Below, piece after piece: positions 47,948 through 59,462 of a stretch of DNA of 64,000 bases. The notes beneath the pieces were generated by a model, which worked only from the letters and a program-made list of their open reading frames with translations, was not told the DNA's origin and searched no databases. Where the stretch lies: positions 14,522,017 through 14,586,016 of the forward strand of contig NC_088307.1 in assembly GCF_032854445.1 (NCBI RefSeq). The letters are read 5' to 3'. The translations under genes were made by a program, and so were the position numbers. This DNA is from Liolophura sinensis. Its lineage: Eukaryota > Mollusca > Polyplacophora > Chitonida > Chitonidae. Each line of letters opens with the position of its first letter. Position 1 is the first letter of the stretch.

Positions 47948-50029
47948 AGGTCTTATATAGCCTGGTGGAATTTTCTACAATAAGAAAATTCTTGAACACT
48001 TGTTGTAAACAAACAGAACAGGCCCCGAACTGAGGGTATTCTGGAACATTCTAAGGCAGAGGCAGACAGCAGGCCCTGAGCTCAGCATATGTAAACAGTG
48101 GCAAGCTAAATTTAGAAGCTGACGGGAGTCGTGCACATAACAAGGATGTTCTTTTAAAATGGAAACTAAAACACAAATGCTGCTGCCTTAGAAATCAGCA
48201 TTATCAGCCATTACCTATGCGCTCCGTGTTACACGAAAAAAGCGCATTTTCTGCGGAGATGTAGTTGCTTTTAGGTTTCAGTGTTGATAATTAGAAGTAC
48301 AGTGGCACTATGGGGGTAAACTGATGTAACGTTGTACACTTCCTGCTTATCTCGACTTGCCCTGACTAATCAGGTCAGATCAACAGGACGTTTCACGAGA
48401 AAGGATCCCTCTGTCATTTGGGACTCTAATCCTTCCTTCCTGTCATAGCCGTGTTGAATGGCAGCATGCGATTGTATTTTACAAATAACCAAAAACTAAA
48501 CCTCCGTATAAAATGAATTGCTAAAAAAAAATATTTTAAGCGAGAGTTGCGGTTCAAATTGTATTCATGCTTGGTGCTCAAGACATACTTCTCTATCCTT
48601 CCTTAAGACTGTGAATTCCACAAGCCACGCTACCGTTGCCATGCGACAAAATCTCCTTGATGTGATATCCACAATTAGACCATTCCCTAGTTGATGCTCG
48701 AGGGCTAATGTTTCTTTGACGAATAAACTGGCCAACGACCGGAAGAATTCCTACGTATACTTTTGAGATGAAATGCACAATGCCGTCTTGATTCAGACTA
48801 GAAAGTCGGCATGAACAAGAATATATCAATTGTGCAATATACCCTCATTTGCTAAGATTGCTCTGGATCCGTACTCTTGTAAATGGGGCAGTAACTATTC
48901 ACGGCCAAGCCGAAATGACCGGTGTTCTCTAGTAAATCTCTTGAATGTTGCGCCACCAGTTTGCCACCACATTGTCCTCGTTCAAGTAGAAATGGACAGG
49001 AATGCGCAGTAAACTACAGAGCTTTGGTCCGATTTACTTTAGGTGAGAAAGGTCTCGAATAAATTAATGGAAATTTCCTTGTACATGTACAGATGTGTTA
49101 GATATGTATTTTTTTAAAAATTATAAATTGCTAGTTACTTGTTACAGATGGAAAGAACCGAAATGAGCCGTTATGCTTCTCGTTACTTCTCCGAGGGGCA
49201 AACCTTTTGGTTCAAACCTTCAGGATATAGAGAAAAGAAACACATACGTGTAATTCCTCACGAATGGCTACAATACATGTTAGTTCAGTTTTTCTAGCAA
49301 TGCTTAGGGGAATTTCGAAATTTAAGAAGATTTAATTAATTTAATTTAAATTTAATTAAGAAATACAACATGGAAATTAAAAAAAACCTGATATCATGGT
49401 CTACAACGGTAAACTGCGTTACACTGTGAAACTCATGCAATGTGTACATTCGTGGAAATGTGTCAGTTTGTATCCTTTACAGGAGATCTGTCACGTGACC
49501 ACACACGGCTGACCTGGATACTATCAGATTTCTGCTCATCTTGACCACGGCTCGTGCCTAGGCAGAACACTTTAATCTGAAGACCGACCCTCGGCACCGA
49601 CGGCTCATGCCTGGCGACCATGGATCGGCGTACCTGGGGGCAAGAACTCGAGACTTTCCCTCGGATGTTTTACCATTAGACAGCCTTTGATGCGCTGGTA
49701 TCACACATCATGCGACAGAACAGGCATACATGTAGATGCATATATGTCTAATGATGGTTGTATCCTAGCCTTTTTGATAAAATATAAAAGGTTTTGCCCC
49801 ACCCAGTGATGCAAAAAGCCATGTCGTTGAAAGGATAATAAATACGGCTGTTAATTTCATCACTATCTCCAGCGTCAGTGTTGTAGCAACAGGAATGGTG
49901 ACACGATAATTGCCCACCGATGGAAACGTATCAAGGACCGTTTGTTGTGCTTGCTGCACAAGAGACTAGTGGCCTACATATCGTTTGATACCGTGTGTCA
50001 TTTAGCGTCGCCGTGCACGCGTTAGTGTA
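47948..50029. other. Unannotated stretch
   Basis: No gene is recognised. AT-rich, self-complementary TTTAATTAATTTAATTTAAA-like DNA is at about 49329-49360. A locally GC-rich patch at 49.5-49.65 kb holds two related strings, CCACGGCTCGTGCCTAGGC and CGACGGCTCATGCCTGGCG, about 48 bases apart. Confidence 0.45.
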
Positions 50030-50400
50030 ATAGTTCAAGTCCGTATAACTCTGGGCTGTTTATATGTCCTTTATATCACCGTCAAGTCCGACATTCATAT
50101 ACCATTCGTAGTCCGTAAAAGGCGTTCCAAGTCGATAATCGCAAGATCCATTTCCAAAACAACGTTTAACACTAACTCCCAAAAACAAAGGTATGTAAGA
50201 AATTATACAAATAAGAAATAAAGCCGGTAACACACAAGAGAGAAGCGGTCATCAGTTTTCAATGATGCCGGGCAGACAATGAATATTCCAGGCACGAATT
50301 CCATATCCATAAGTTCAAATTCGTAGTCCGTGAATGAGGTCCAGATCAAATAATTAAACAAGTATCTCAGTCGCGCTTAATTGCAACTGTTCATAAAGGC
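50030..50400 (+). repeat. Repeat C, apparently near full length
   Basis: Landmarks in order are CATATACCATTCGTAGTCCG, CAAGTCGATAATCGCAAGA, CTCCCAAAAACAAAGG, AGCGGTCATCAGTTTTCA and GTATCTCAGTCGCGCTTAAT then GCAACTGTTCATA. The distance between the first and last landmarks is about the same as in the 62.3-kb copy (about 300 bases), so these are two copies of one element rather than chance matches. Confidence 0.85.
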
Positions 50401-50974
50401 ATCATGCTGATGTAATAACCATGGATACCTTGACGGCCCCTAGCCCGAGGTTAAGCGGTATTAGATACAGTTTGAAAATGACGAGCGTTACAGACCCTAA
50501 CCGATCAGATTGTGATTCAAAAGTAACGGACGATTACGTCTTCCCCGCACATGTACAAGGCTCAACCTCTCCACTAATGGTTTAACACAGACCTGTAATC
50601 ATCATTTGCCAATATAAATGGGGTTGAGTGACAATTGGAATTAAGTTTTACATTCTTCAGATCAAGCAGAATGCGTATGTGTCAAATATTACCTTCTGTT
50701 TGATCACTCTGACCCCTCCGACCTTGGTGTTTTTGAGATTTCTGTTCAAACGCTGCAATTATTAGTGCGAAGCATGCACCGTGACGAATATAATGGTGCG
50801 ACGCAGATATCGTACCAAGGTTCATAAATCAAACGTCTGTCATGTCCGTCATTATCATCTTCTTGAGTTAAAGTCATATTTTATTCCTGTAGGTTATCAA
50901 GGGATAGGAATATAACCGATTTTATTGGCAGTAGTAGACCAACTGCTTAACATTCACAAGTTAATGTGAGGAAA
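50401..50974. other. Unannotated stretch
   Basis: No gene or repeat is recognised. Confidence 0.5.
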
Positions 50975-50977
50975 AAA

Positions 50978-51118
50978 ATTCCCGTATTCGACGACGCAGC
51001 CTGGGGGAAACCGTCGGCCATTCCCACGTTGCTGGCAGACCTTCCCTCGTACAGATACGGCTGTAGCGGAAGCCAACATGAGTCAGACTTGATCTAGCTG
51101 CGATCGCTTTGGTGATAG
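50978..51118 (-). repeat. SINE1 5'/middle fragment
   Basis: On the minus strand it reads from a decayed head through a GACTCATGTTGGCTTCC segment, GAGGGAAGGTCTGCCAGCAA and GGTTTCCCCCAGGC. The 3' tail is missing. Confidence 0.75.
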
Positions 51119-51234
51119 GCTCATACATGTAGGTCACTGTGCCACGCTGGCAGGGTAACCACCTCAGCCAGGCAACTCCCATCCCTACTCTGTACAACAC
51201 TGTATACAGTGAATGTCACTACTTCCAAGGTGCC

Positions 51235-51375
51235 CCCTTGACAGCAACCTGCAGATGGTTGTGGGTTTCCCTCGGTCACTGTCCGGTGTCCTCCCACCAT
51301 AACACTGGCCACCGTCCTATAAGGGAAATAGTCTTGAGTATGTCGTAAAACTCAATTAAATCAAATAAATGAATT
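51235..51375 (+). repeat. SINE1 3' fragment
   Basis: GACAGCAACCTGCAGATGG, GTTGTGGGTTTCCCTCGG, CTCCCACCATAACACTGGCC and GTCTTGAGTATGTCGTAAAA then AAATCAAATAAATG. It faces away from the fragment at 50978-51118; each carries roughly a different half of SINE1. Confidence 0.82.
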
Positions 51376-51939
51376 AAAACATTAGGTTGTCTTATACGCT
51401 AATTATAACTAACCGTGATTATCATTATTTTGATTTTCTGTATACAACATTAATATAAGGTACTGAACCTTAGATCAGTATTCATGATGTCTTTTTGCAG
51501 CTGAGGCAAGACCTCTCCGGACGTTGTTGTGTAAAAGACATCCGGGCAATAAGGCCGCCGGCTTATGCTGTGGAAAAATTATTCCTTGACAGTATCATGG
51601 GAAATATGCTTACCCCAAGGAAACCTTAAAGGAAGACCGCGTGGAGACAAGTGCATTTTCAAAGAAAACCCTTGACAAAGCATACATAGCATAATAAAGC
51701 TCCATGCATACTCAGATAGAAGGCGAGAAAACAAACCCATAAAGACAAGAAAGCAAATTTGTTGTCATGGTGAAATCATTGCGACCTCAGTGGATCCTAT
51801 TATATACGGAAATGCCTAATGCCCTTGTTTGATGTATTTCAGTTTGTCGTCTTTTATGTCTGGGATTCTACCACAAAGAAAGTTTGTCTTGTGTTGCCCT
51901 TACTCCATCGCGGTACAAACAACTTGTGTCTAGGTGGAC
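51376..51939. other. Unannotated stretch
   Basis: No gene or repeat is recognised. Confidence 0.5.
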
Positions 51940-52140
51940 CTGTACAAATGTAATCCCACACTAGATGTAAGGGTAAAGTCCGTAAAGTGGCGTTTCAAGT
52001 TGATCATTTCCAAGACTCATTTCTAAGAACAACCTTACACAGAAGTTCCCAAACATGCTAAAAGAGGTATCTAAGAAATAATATATAATAGGTGTTTGGA
52101 ATCAGTGTTAGCTGTCTCAGTCATGACGGCGATACTGAAG
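51940..52140 (+). repeat. Repeat C, 5' half
   Basis: AAAGTCCGTAAAGTGGCGTT then CAAGTTGATCATTTCCAAGA, CATTTCTAAGAACAACCTTA, AGTTCCCAAA and ATCTAAGAAATAATATA follow the order of the 50.1-kb copy. Similarity ends near 52140. Confidence 0.65.
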
Positions 52141-54504
52141 TACTAAAGACTGCAAAATGGAGAGATAAGCCATTGCAGCGACCCAAGCGCACTAGTGGGC
52201 TAACGCTCCAAAATAATCTGTTATCGGCTACTTCCACAAACCAACGCTACAATATTAACGTTTAGTGCGTTAACTCAATAACAAACATCCCGTGACCAAT
52301 AAGCTTTGGTGCATAACTTGCCAACCCTGTGAGAAAACAGCCATAAAAAACTTGGCATTGGTATCTCTCAAAATCTCGTCCTTTCTATGACAGCAGCTGG
52401 GAGGGTGAGAACGCCACTCGCAGCCTCTTCACCAACACTCTCTTTCTGTCCTGCAAGGAATTTCAAACTTTCACTAAAACTCACATCTGCGCAAGGCTTA
52501 GGCAGATACCAAGCGTGCACCTGTTTAACAAGAATGACACGGCTGGTACTGAAAACAGACTTTACACTCTGAAACACACAGAGTTACACTTCAAAAACGG
52601 AAGTGCAAATATGGTTCTGATTCGAGGTGGTTTTACACATCTTGCCACGCATGCGTAATTTGTTCTTCAGATCATCCGGTGAGAAAATAGTCATCCATGT
52701 TGTTTCGTATAAGTGGGCAGTAATCGTAAACTACACAAAACCGTAAATAAGTTCCGGTGTGCCGTTTACAGATACATATACAGCTTGTGTTGTGTGCTTA
52801 ACGTGTGACGTCCCTTCACGATTACGGACACATGAAAGCAGTCAGATGTGTGTGGTGCTTCATCTGAGAGTGGCATATGGCATCCCAGTGCTGAGTAAGA
52901 AAAGCATGGAAGAGAGTTTCCGGCATAAATCGTGTGTGGCTATGAGGTGTGTTATGTTCGTGTTCAAGGATATGCACAAGTTGATTGGGGACACATCTAT
53001 TAGACACGATGAAACAGAACCACCTGTAGCATGGCCGTTAGCCTCTTTATGGGTCGCGATGGCCTGCTGCCTGATGGGTGCCCCTTTGACCACTCTTCAT
53101 GATGCGCACATCTAAAATCCGCATCCTCTTGACAAGCGGATATCGCACTGTAAAGCTTTGCTAATTTGTACGTGATGTATCTAATGTCGTATACACGCTC
53201 TGCAGCCTCTTGCACTTAGGTCGCTGTATATAATAAAACACACATTCAGTTTATTCTCTATCGACAATGAGCTTTTCATGATATTCTTTGTTTAAGCTTG
53301 TCAGTAGTATGCCACATGCGATTCCAGTGAAAATCGAACCCGATTCAAGTCTTAGAGAAAGCCAGGAATTGGTGAATGTCACTCAGGTGATGAAAATTTA
53401 TACCTTTTTTACTCAGCTTACAAATACTACCAGTTTGGTTCATGCTCTACTTACTAACTACCAAAGTAATAAATTAAATCTTACCGAGTTTACATTTAGA
53501 TGGAAATCTTACAAACAAGGATGTGACTTTGGGTACAGCTATTGTCAAAGACAATTTACTTGTACGTTTCGTTAATATAGGCCATTCATTTTAACAACTG
53601 CGTTATATTATCACTATTATCTTTGTATGAAAAACAGAGGTTACCTGGAACAAAAGTTGGAAACGTATGTAATGGAAATGACATGCTGTTAAAGGATGGC
53701 AGAATTAGAGAATACCTCATTATATGATCATGCAATCAATGCATGCCTATTTCTCTTGTAAAAATACAGAACAAAATATACAAAAGAGCTGGAACCCAAC
53801 TGGAACCCAACCCTCAAACTGCCCCAGGTAGCTGACGAAAACAACTTAACAAAGCCCAAGGTAATGCTGAAGTGTACAGTACATTGCACAGCTTGGCATC
53901 GAGTAAATGTAGGTAATCGAGGTTTATTTTCCCCCCGTGACAAGCCTTTGTCTCGTTTGGTTTTCGATCCTCTCAGAGTCCGCTCACGTCGGGCAGATTA
54001 ACATGTTGTCGACTGCAGGTGGCTAGGCTTTCTAGACTCTTGATTGGTCTCAGGGGATTTTGACTGGGTGTTTTGTGGTCAACTGATGATGTAGCATACC
54101 ATGATTTAGCCAAGTACTTTACTGGCACTGTGGGATGTCCAGGTTTTCCGATAACCATATCGACGAAAATAGATCTGCGACTCTATGGAGCTCACTATGC
54201 GAATGCCACAAACGCTGTTGGATTGTATTGCATTGTACTTTATGTCACTGAGCTTGAGTGGTCTCGTAGAAAATTATTTGTTCTTCTAAATAAGACGTAT
54301 ATTTGTTCCTAGCCGTGTAATATAGCTACTGTAACACTGCCTCTAGCTTTAGAAGTATGTTGATCTGTTTTACAGTTGAATGCGTAAATGATTAATTACA
54401 GCTTACCAGCATTTTAGCAGTATTTCAGTCATATTGGCCAGAGCATACTAGGACTAAGACTAGGTCTTTCGACAGACGAGTCTTAATCCAGATCTATAAA
54501 TTAC
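52141..54504. other. Unannotated stretch
   Basis: A 118-codon plus frame at 52759-53115 and a 95-codon one at 53288-53575 show no domain I recognise. The first is open in antisense as well. I see no dispersed repeat. Confidence 0.4.
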
Positions 54505-54540
54505 CCCCCACCCCCTTCCACCCCTCCCCCCCCCTTCCAC
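54505..54540. repeat. C-rich low-complexity run
   Basis: Runs of four to nine Cs separated by A or TT give a strongly one-sided polypyrimidine strand. Confidence 0.9.
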
Positions 54541-54724
54541 ACGCACCACAACAAAGAAAATTCGAAAATCACATTTAAATGTAGGTGTACAAAAACCTGA
54601 AAAATGTGAAAAAAATAGGTCGTACACAACACCTTTCTGCCTCTACCTTTTTTATATTCCCGAGGCCTGGTCTCTTTGCATTATTTTAAGGTTATTGTAT
54701 GTTAAACACATCATTTGGAGCTAT

Positions 54725-54965
54725 TCTAGACCTTTGACGTCCCATAACTTGCAATTAACACCAGCGCATTTTGTTCAGCTAATTTAATTGCATTTAATTG
54801 GCTACTATTTAAGCATTTACATAAACAGCAAGAGCACGATAAGATAAACTGACAAGAGGTCGTCATTGATTGGGTGCGTGTAACCATTTGCCAAACATCA
54901 CTCTGTTGTTGCTGCCCAGCTAATAGTTTCTATGCTGTAGGTCTATGATATCTAAAATACATTAA
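54725..54965 (-). repeat. Repeat A copy, nearly full length
   Basis: On the minus strand: GACCTACAGCATAGAAAC, GGGCAGCAACAACAGAGTGA, GGCAAATGGTTACACG, CTCTTGTCAGTTTATC, GTTTATGTAAATGCTTAAAT, GTGTTAATTGCAAGTTATGG and GACGTC...GGTCTAGAA. The last parts match GTGTTAATTGCAATTTC-like and GACGTCACTAGTCTAGAAA of the 22.7-kb copy, so homology covers the 3' half of the element too. Confidence 0.87.
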
Positions 54966-55157
54966 ATATTAACTACAGCATCACCTGCAACACTGCCAAA
55001 AGTAACACTCAAATTTTACACCACATATATGATGAGACAGAGCTCCTTTCGAAATCACCGTTACCTTTTAAACGAGGTGGACATAATCTTCTACCGGGCC
55101 CACACGGGAAAACTCTAGCTTAGTCGCCTTTCACGCCAAACTTGTCTCGAGTTGAGT

Positions 55158-55490
55158 TAGTAATTGAGTGTTTAGGGTTTAACGTCGTACTTAACAATTT
55201 TTCAGTCATAAAACGACGAAGGAGTCCTTAGAGTGCCTGTAATGTGACCCCTTGTTGCAGGACGGATTTCCACAGCTCTTCTATCTCGCCCTGCTTCACT
55301 GAGACGACTTACCGAAGGCAAGTGAGCCGCCCCACCCGAGACATTATACGTAAACGGGGGTCAACCAGTCGTTGCGCTTTCCCCTTAATGCTGAACGCTA
55401 AGCGTACAACTTCCTCTTTTAAGGTCTTAGGTGTGACACGACCCTGGATTGACCCTGGATCTACGGAGCCCAACCCCTCCAAACTGCGGG
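55158..55490 (-). repeat. SINE2 subfamily copy, near full length
   Basis: On the minus strand the degenerate B box GGGTCAATCC (55446-55455) is followed by CGTTCAGCATTAAGGGGAAA, GGTGGGGCGGCTCACTTGCC, CAGTGAAGCAGGGCGAGAT, AAGGACTCCTTCGTCG and ACTGAAAAATTGTTAAGTAC then GACGTTAAACCC. The 3' end is that of SINE2 but the middle differs from the 2.7-kb copy. The plus-strand frames of 95 and 71 codons here are SINE shadows. Confidence 0.85.
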
Positions 55491-55862
55491 GCCGTCATCT
55501 CGTCTCCAGAAGTTGCGGCCCTATGCTTTGAAGTCCATATACCTTTATTACCTGGATTTATTACAAACAGAGTTGCACAGCCTGGCGTATCGGATTCACA
55601 GGTCACATACAGACTATATCAGTTCGTTAACTGGAACGGACAGTATTTAGCAGAACATCGCTAGACAAACCGAAAATTGCGTAAAGGGAGTTAATTTTGC
55701 CGCGCAATCCGACAAATTGGGGGTGTGTACCTTCAGAGATATACTGTGATAAAGTTGTTGCCTTTTGTCTGATGAAAGTCTCATCTCATATTTTTAAGAA
55801 ACTGATCCGCTAACACCGAGTATGAGTGGACACAGTTGACGGAAAAGAATATTTCACGGCTT
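55491..55862. other. Unannotated stretch
   Basis: Nothing recognised, except AAGAATATTTCACGGC at 55845-55860, a possible scrap of SINE1 next to the following copy. Confidence 0.45.
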
Positions 55863-56028
55863 GATTTATTTATTTATTTCATTGTTGCTTTACGCCGTAT
55901 TCAAGAATATTTTACTTATACAACGGCAGCCAGCATTATGGTGGGAGGAAGCCGGGCACAGCCAGGGAGAAACCCACGTCCATCCGCAGGTTGCTTCACA
56001 CCTTCCCACGTACGGCCGTTCACAGCTT
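55863..56028 (-). repeat. SINE1 3' two-thirds
   Basis: GATTTATTTATTTATTTCAT tail, TTTACGCCGTATTCAAGAAT, CAGCCAGCATTATGGTGGG, CATCCGCAGGTTGC and CTTCCCACGTACGGCCG. The tRNA head is missing. The plus-strand 124-codon frame crossing here is a SINE shadow. Confidence 0.9.
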
Positions 56029-56240
56029 GACGTTTGGATACCAATAGGGGCCGTTATATGGGTCTTTCGGATAAAGTGTTGGTCTAGTCATAGCTGGCCT
56101 GTGTCAGGAATCGCAGGTTCAAAACCAACGCTGTCAAGTTCGTCTTTTTTATGTCAGTGGCTAGCAAGGACTGGGTTTACTTTTGGAATGCACTCTGGGT
56201 TCATTAAAAATCTCACTACCAAGGCACATATGTAAGTGGA
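56029..56240 (+). repeat. Possible unassigned tRNA-derived SINE relic
   Basis: AATCGCAGGTTCAAAACCAACG at about 56109-56130 contains a B-box-like GGTTCAAAACC, preceded by GTTGGTCTAGTCATAGCTGG. Downstream GTCAAGTTCGTC matches none of the other families here. Confidence 0.4.
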
Positions 56241-56649
56241 CAATTCGTGGACATGGCCTTAAAGACCGATAAAAGAAACAAAATCTGGCATTTTTAGAAG
56301 TGAGAACTAAAATGGTAGCTATTAAAGAGTGAGAGTTTCCATAAATCACATTTCACAAAGTAGTATGAAAATTATATGACTGTGAAATACGATGATGATC
56401 AAGTCTTATAATAAAAATTTAATAACAAATGCACTATATCTGTATAACATTTTCTAGCGTAAGGCTTAAACCTTGATGTGAATAATAATTTATACGCAGC
56501 CGATGCTTTGGATCTGTTCCTGCTACATTAAAATAAAGCGTGTAAGTATTTCTAGCCGTGAAGTACCTATAATCATGTAAGTATTGATCATAGGAAAAAA
56601 GAAAATATCAAATTGCACATGTTTCCTTGGGGATGTAGGACGTTACAAA
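56241..56649. other. Unannotated stretch
   Basis: AT-rich, nothing recognised. Confidence 0.5.
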
Positions 56650-56770
56650 TTTAATTAATTGTTGTTTTACGCCGTACTCAAGAATGCTTCTCTTGTACAA
56701 CAGCCGTCAGCATTTGGGTGGGAAGGAAAGCGAACTTGAGCCCACGAACATGCAATTGCAGGTTGCTGGT
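56650..56770 (-). repeat. SINE1 3' fragment, diverged
   Basis: GTTGTTTTACGCCGTACTCA, AGAATGCTTCTCTTGTACAA, CAGCCGTCAGCATTTGGGTG and GCAGGTTGCTGGTA. A short deletion lies in the middle. Confidence 0.8.
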
Positions 56771-57839
56771 ATTTCGACGTTACAAATAATCGCGCTTTTA
56801 TCATATCAATGTTTTACCACTGGTTTATTGAGATATAAGCACCATTCTCTTCTGTTGTTTGTACGCAGAGTTTCTGGCCTGGAAGATCTATTCCCTTGTC
56901 AATCACGTTGATTACCCGTTTACTCAGTCTAACGTTGGCTGAAAAGCACGTGCCTTCCCGCAAAAAAAGTTGTGGATTTCTCTACGTCACACGTAGAAAA
57001 GGCTCATCCATAGACACCAAATAATCAACTGAAACTGTCTTAAAACTTTAGTGTCACATTTAGCATTATATTGATCACGAGGAGTGACAGCCCATACACC
57101 AGTATTATGTTTATACAATGTTTCCCATAAGTCTTAATGTTTCAACATTCTTCAAAAATGTTCATTTTCCCACTCCATTCAACGTGTTACATTTTTTTTA
57201 ACTGTCTGTTTCAAGGGTTGACTTAGAGTGTTGATTCACGAATTTTTAATGGAGTTGGAATGTGTTAAAACAATAACATTTTATAAAGGTGGTAAGATAA
57301 CTCTTATAAGTGCGGTCACACATTTTGATCTTTACAGTGTGAAATGTATCACTTTGGATTAAAGAGTGAATACCTTATGTCAGGAAATGTACTTTATTTT
57401 CTAGATTGATGTTTTTTTCATTTTTGTAAGACTAACTTGCAGTTTTATAAGTTAATGTCAGTCGGCCAAGCCTTGGGTTGAGGAAACAGTATCGGCCTTT
57501 TTCAGTCTACTACTCCTCACACCACAGTAACACATATAGACATGGAAAGTGAACACAAAGACTTATAGGTGAGCAGAGGAAATTAAGGTAGCTATAATTA
57601 ATTATGCTTAGTCTGATATACGGTAAACAAGAAAAAATAAACAGGGTTTTGCCGAAGCAATGATCAATCTTAATGGTTCAATCACACAGGATGTAAGCTC
57701 TCTAGAGAGTTTTACTTGACAGTTAGGCTTTAAAGCGACTCATTCCTCCCTTTTTTATCTCCTTGCACGGAATGGTTAAGACAACTTAATGGCCTCTTGA
57801 GCTGGTCTAAGTTATAAAAAAAACTCACAACGAAAAACG
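56771..57839. other. Unannotated stretch
   Basis: No gene or repeat is recognised. Confidence 0.5.
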
Positions 57840-57840
57840 T

Positions 57841-57928
57841 ACCGCTTCGGTGGCCGACTGGTTAGAGCATCCACTTCGAAGTCCCGAGACCTGGGATCAT
57901 ACCCGTCTCGTTTCATACTAGAGACTTT
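57841..57928 (+). repeat. SINE2 5' part, split by SINE1
   Basis: The A box TGGCCGACTGG is at 57851-57861 and a B-box-like GGGATCATACCC at 57893-57904. The head runs CTTCGGTGGCCGACTGG, GTTAGAGCATCCACTTCGAA, then ACTAGAGACTTT at 57917-57928. This corresponds to the AAAGACTTT region of the 2.7-kb SINE2. Confidence 0.8.
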
Positions 57929-58181
57929 ATTTATTTGATTGGTGTTTTACGCCGTACTCAAGAATATTTCACTTATACGACGGGGTGAGCATTATGGTGT
58001 GAGGAAACCGGTCAGAGCCCGGGGGAAACCCACGACCATCCGCAGCTTGCTGAGAGACCTTCCCACATACGGCCGGATAGTAAGCTGGACTTCAACTCAC
58101 AGCGACCCACTTGCATTGGTGAGAGGCTCCTGGGTCATTACGCTGCGGTAGCGCGCTAACCAACTGAGCCACGGAGGCCTC
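57929..58181 (-). repeat. SINE1, near full length, nested in SINE2
   Basis: The tail ATTTATTTGATTGGTGTTTT is followed by ACGCCGTACTCAAGAATATT, GACCTTCCCACATACGGCCG, GGTGAGAGGCTCCTGGGTCA, AACCAACTGAGCCACGGAGG. The target duplication is ACTAGAGACTTT (57917-57928) and ACTAGACACTTT (58183-58194), one mismatch. The body is well preserved, comparable to the 33.5-kb copy. Confidence 0.94.
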
Positions 58182-58262
58182 TACTAGACACTTTAAGAAT
58201 GGTACTTATTGCTGTCTCGCGTGGTGGTCAGCGTTGAGAGGCTAGAGCAAGGAAAGAAAAAC
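58182..58262 (+). repeat. SINE2 middle part, downstream of nested SINE1
   Basis: After the second target copy the sequence continues AAGAATGGTACTTATTGCTG, TCTCGCGTGGTGGTCAGCG, TTGAGAGGCTAGAGCAAGG, matching AAAAATGGTACCTGCTTCTG, CCTCGCTTTATGCTCAGC and AAGAGGTAAAGCAA of the 2.7-kb SINE2. The element stops near 58262. Confidence 0.8.
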
Positions 58263-58530
58263 AACAGCAAATCAGAGAATGTTCCACAAGGGTAAACTAC
58301 ATATAATAAACAAGGCCATACTCTGGTGGTGAATTTAGCTCACCGTTTGCTTTGTGTTTGCTTGTCATTCTTTGTCCGTAAGGTCACATCAGCTTTCCCG
58401 CATTTCATTGTGAATGTTAAGTGATAGTTACACGATCGTTGAACATTGTTTGGCAGTATCAGTGTATAATGGGATTACTGTACCAAGTTAAACAGAACCT
58501 TTCAGGTTTTTATTTTTTTAAATCTCTTTC

Positions 58531-58672
58531 AATTTTATTTATTTATTTTTTTTGATTTATGTTTTACGCTGTGGTCAAGAATATTTCACTTATACGACGG
58601 CGGCCAGCATTATGGTGGGAGGAAACGGGGCAGATCTCGGGGGAAACCCACGACCATCCGCAGGTTGCTGAC
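58531..58672 (-). repeat. SINE1 3' half
   Basis: GATTTATGTTTTACGCTGTG, AAGAATATTTCACTTATACG, ACGGCGGCCAGCATTATGG and CACGACCATCCGCAGGTTGC. It breaks off at the GTTGCTG position. Confidence 0.92.
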
Positions 58673-59459
58673 ATGCTGCATACATGTACATATAACAGAA
58701 GTGAGCTTTGTGATAGTTTCATAGGGCCTACCGATCATATCCTCTACTTTATGCCACAGTCAAGGCCTGTTGTGTGGTTTACACGATACCTCAGAGGGTC
58801 GCAAATTTAGCGACGTCGGAATGTTAATGTCGAGAGACATTGATGTCTGTGAATATGTGTATGAGAAGTAGGGCAGGTAGTCAAAAGCAAATACAGGTAG
58901 ACAATCAATCTATGTTTGCAGAATTTATACAGCAATCCAATAAATAAATAAATAAAGAAATCAGTACGAAGGCGGTGTATCGAACGATAAGTGAGAAATG
59001 AAAAATACTACTATATTCTTCCAAAAACGTTTCAAAGTGGTAGATACAACATTGTTTTTTGGTTGGGTACTCTAATGGTCACTCGGTTTTATCCAAGAGG
59101 CCCACTTCTGGACGTGCCGTAACTATTGACAGGAAGGTTCAACAGTCACACCTTGTCAACATGTGCTGTCGTCTGACCTTTAGCGATAAGGAGGAGGGCT
59201 GTTGTCCCATTGTACAGCAGACCTGACTACAATGCTGGCATTGTTACAGGTACGCTTCAGTATTGTCAAAAATTATTTATTTTGTCGAACACAAACTAAT
59301 GTTGATCGTCATATTCTTTCTATACCTTCTAAACGAAGTTAAGGTCGGCGGGGTTGGAGGGGGGAGGGATGGTTATACTGGAATCACGGGGGTCTGTCGA
59401 TCTTTCGGTCTGTCTGTAAATCTGTCTGTAGACACGATTTCGTCGATGCATATCCTCCC
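58673..59459. other. Unannotated stretch
   Basis: A short AAAT run at about 58938-58960 may be another SINE tail. No gene is recognised. Confidence 0.45.
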
Positions 59460-59462
59460 GTA

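Noticed and set aside
49329-49362. AT-rich self-complementary run as a replication or matrix-attachment element.
   Set aside because: Low-complexity AT DNA of this kind is common and nothing else supports a function.
52759-53115. 118-codon plus frame as a gene.
   Set aside because: Antisense frames are equally open, there is no domain, signal peptide or splice signal that I can see.
55244-55664. Two overlapping plus-strand frames of 95 and 71 codons as genes.
   Set aside because: They mostly overlie the minus-strand SINE2 and the shift between frames follows SINE sequence, not protein constraint.
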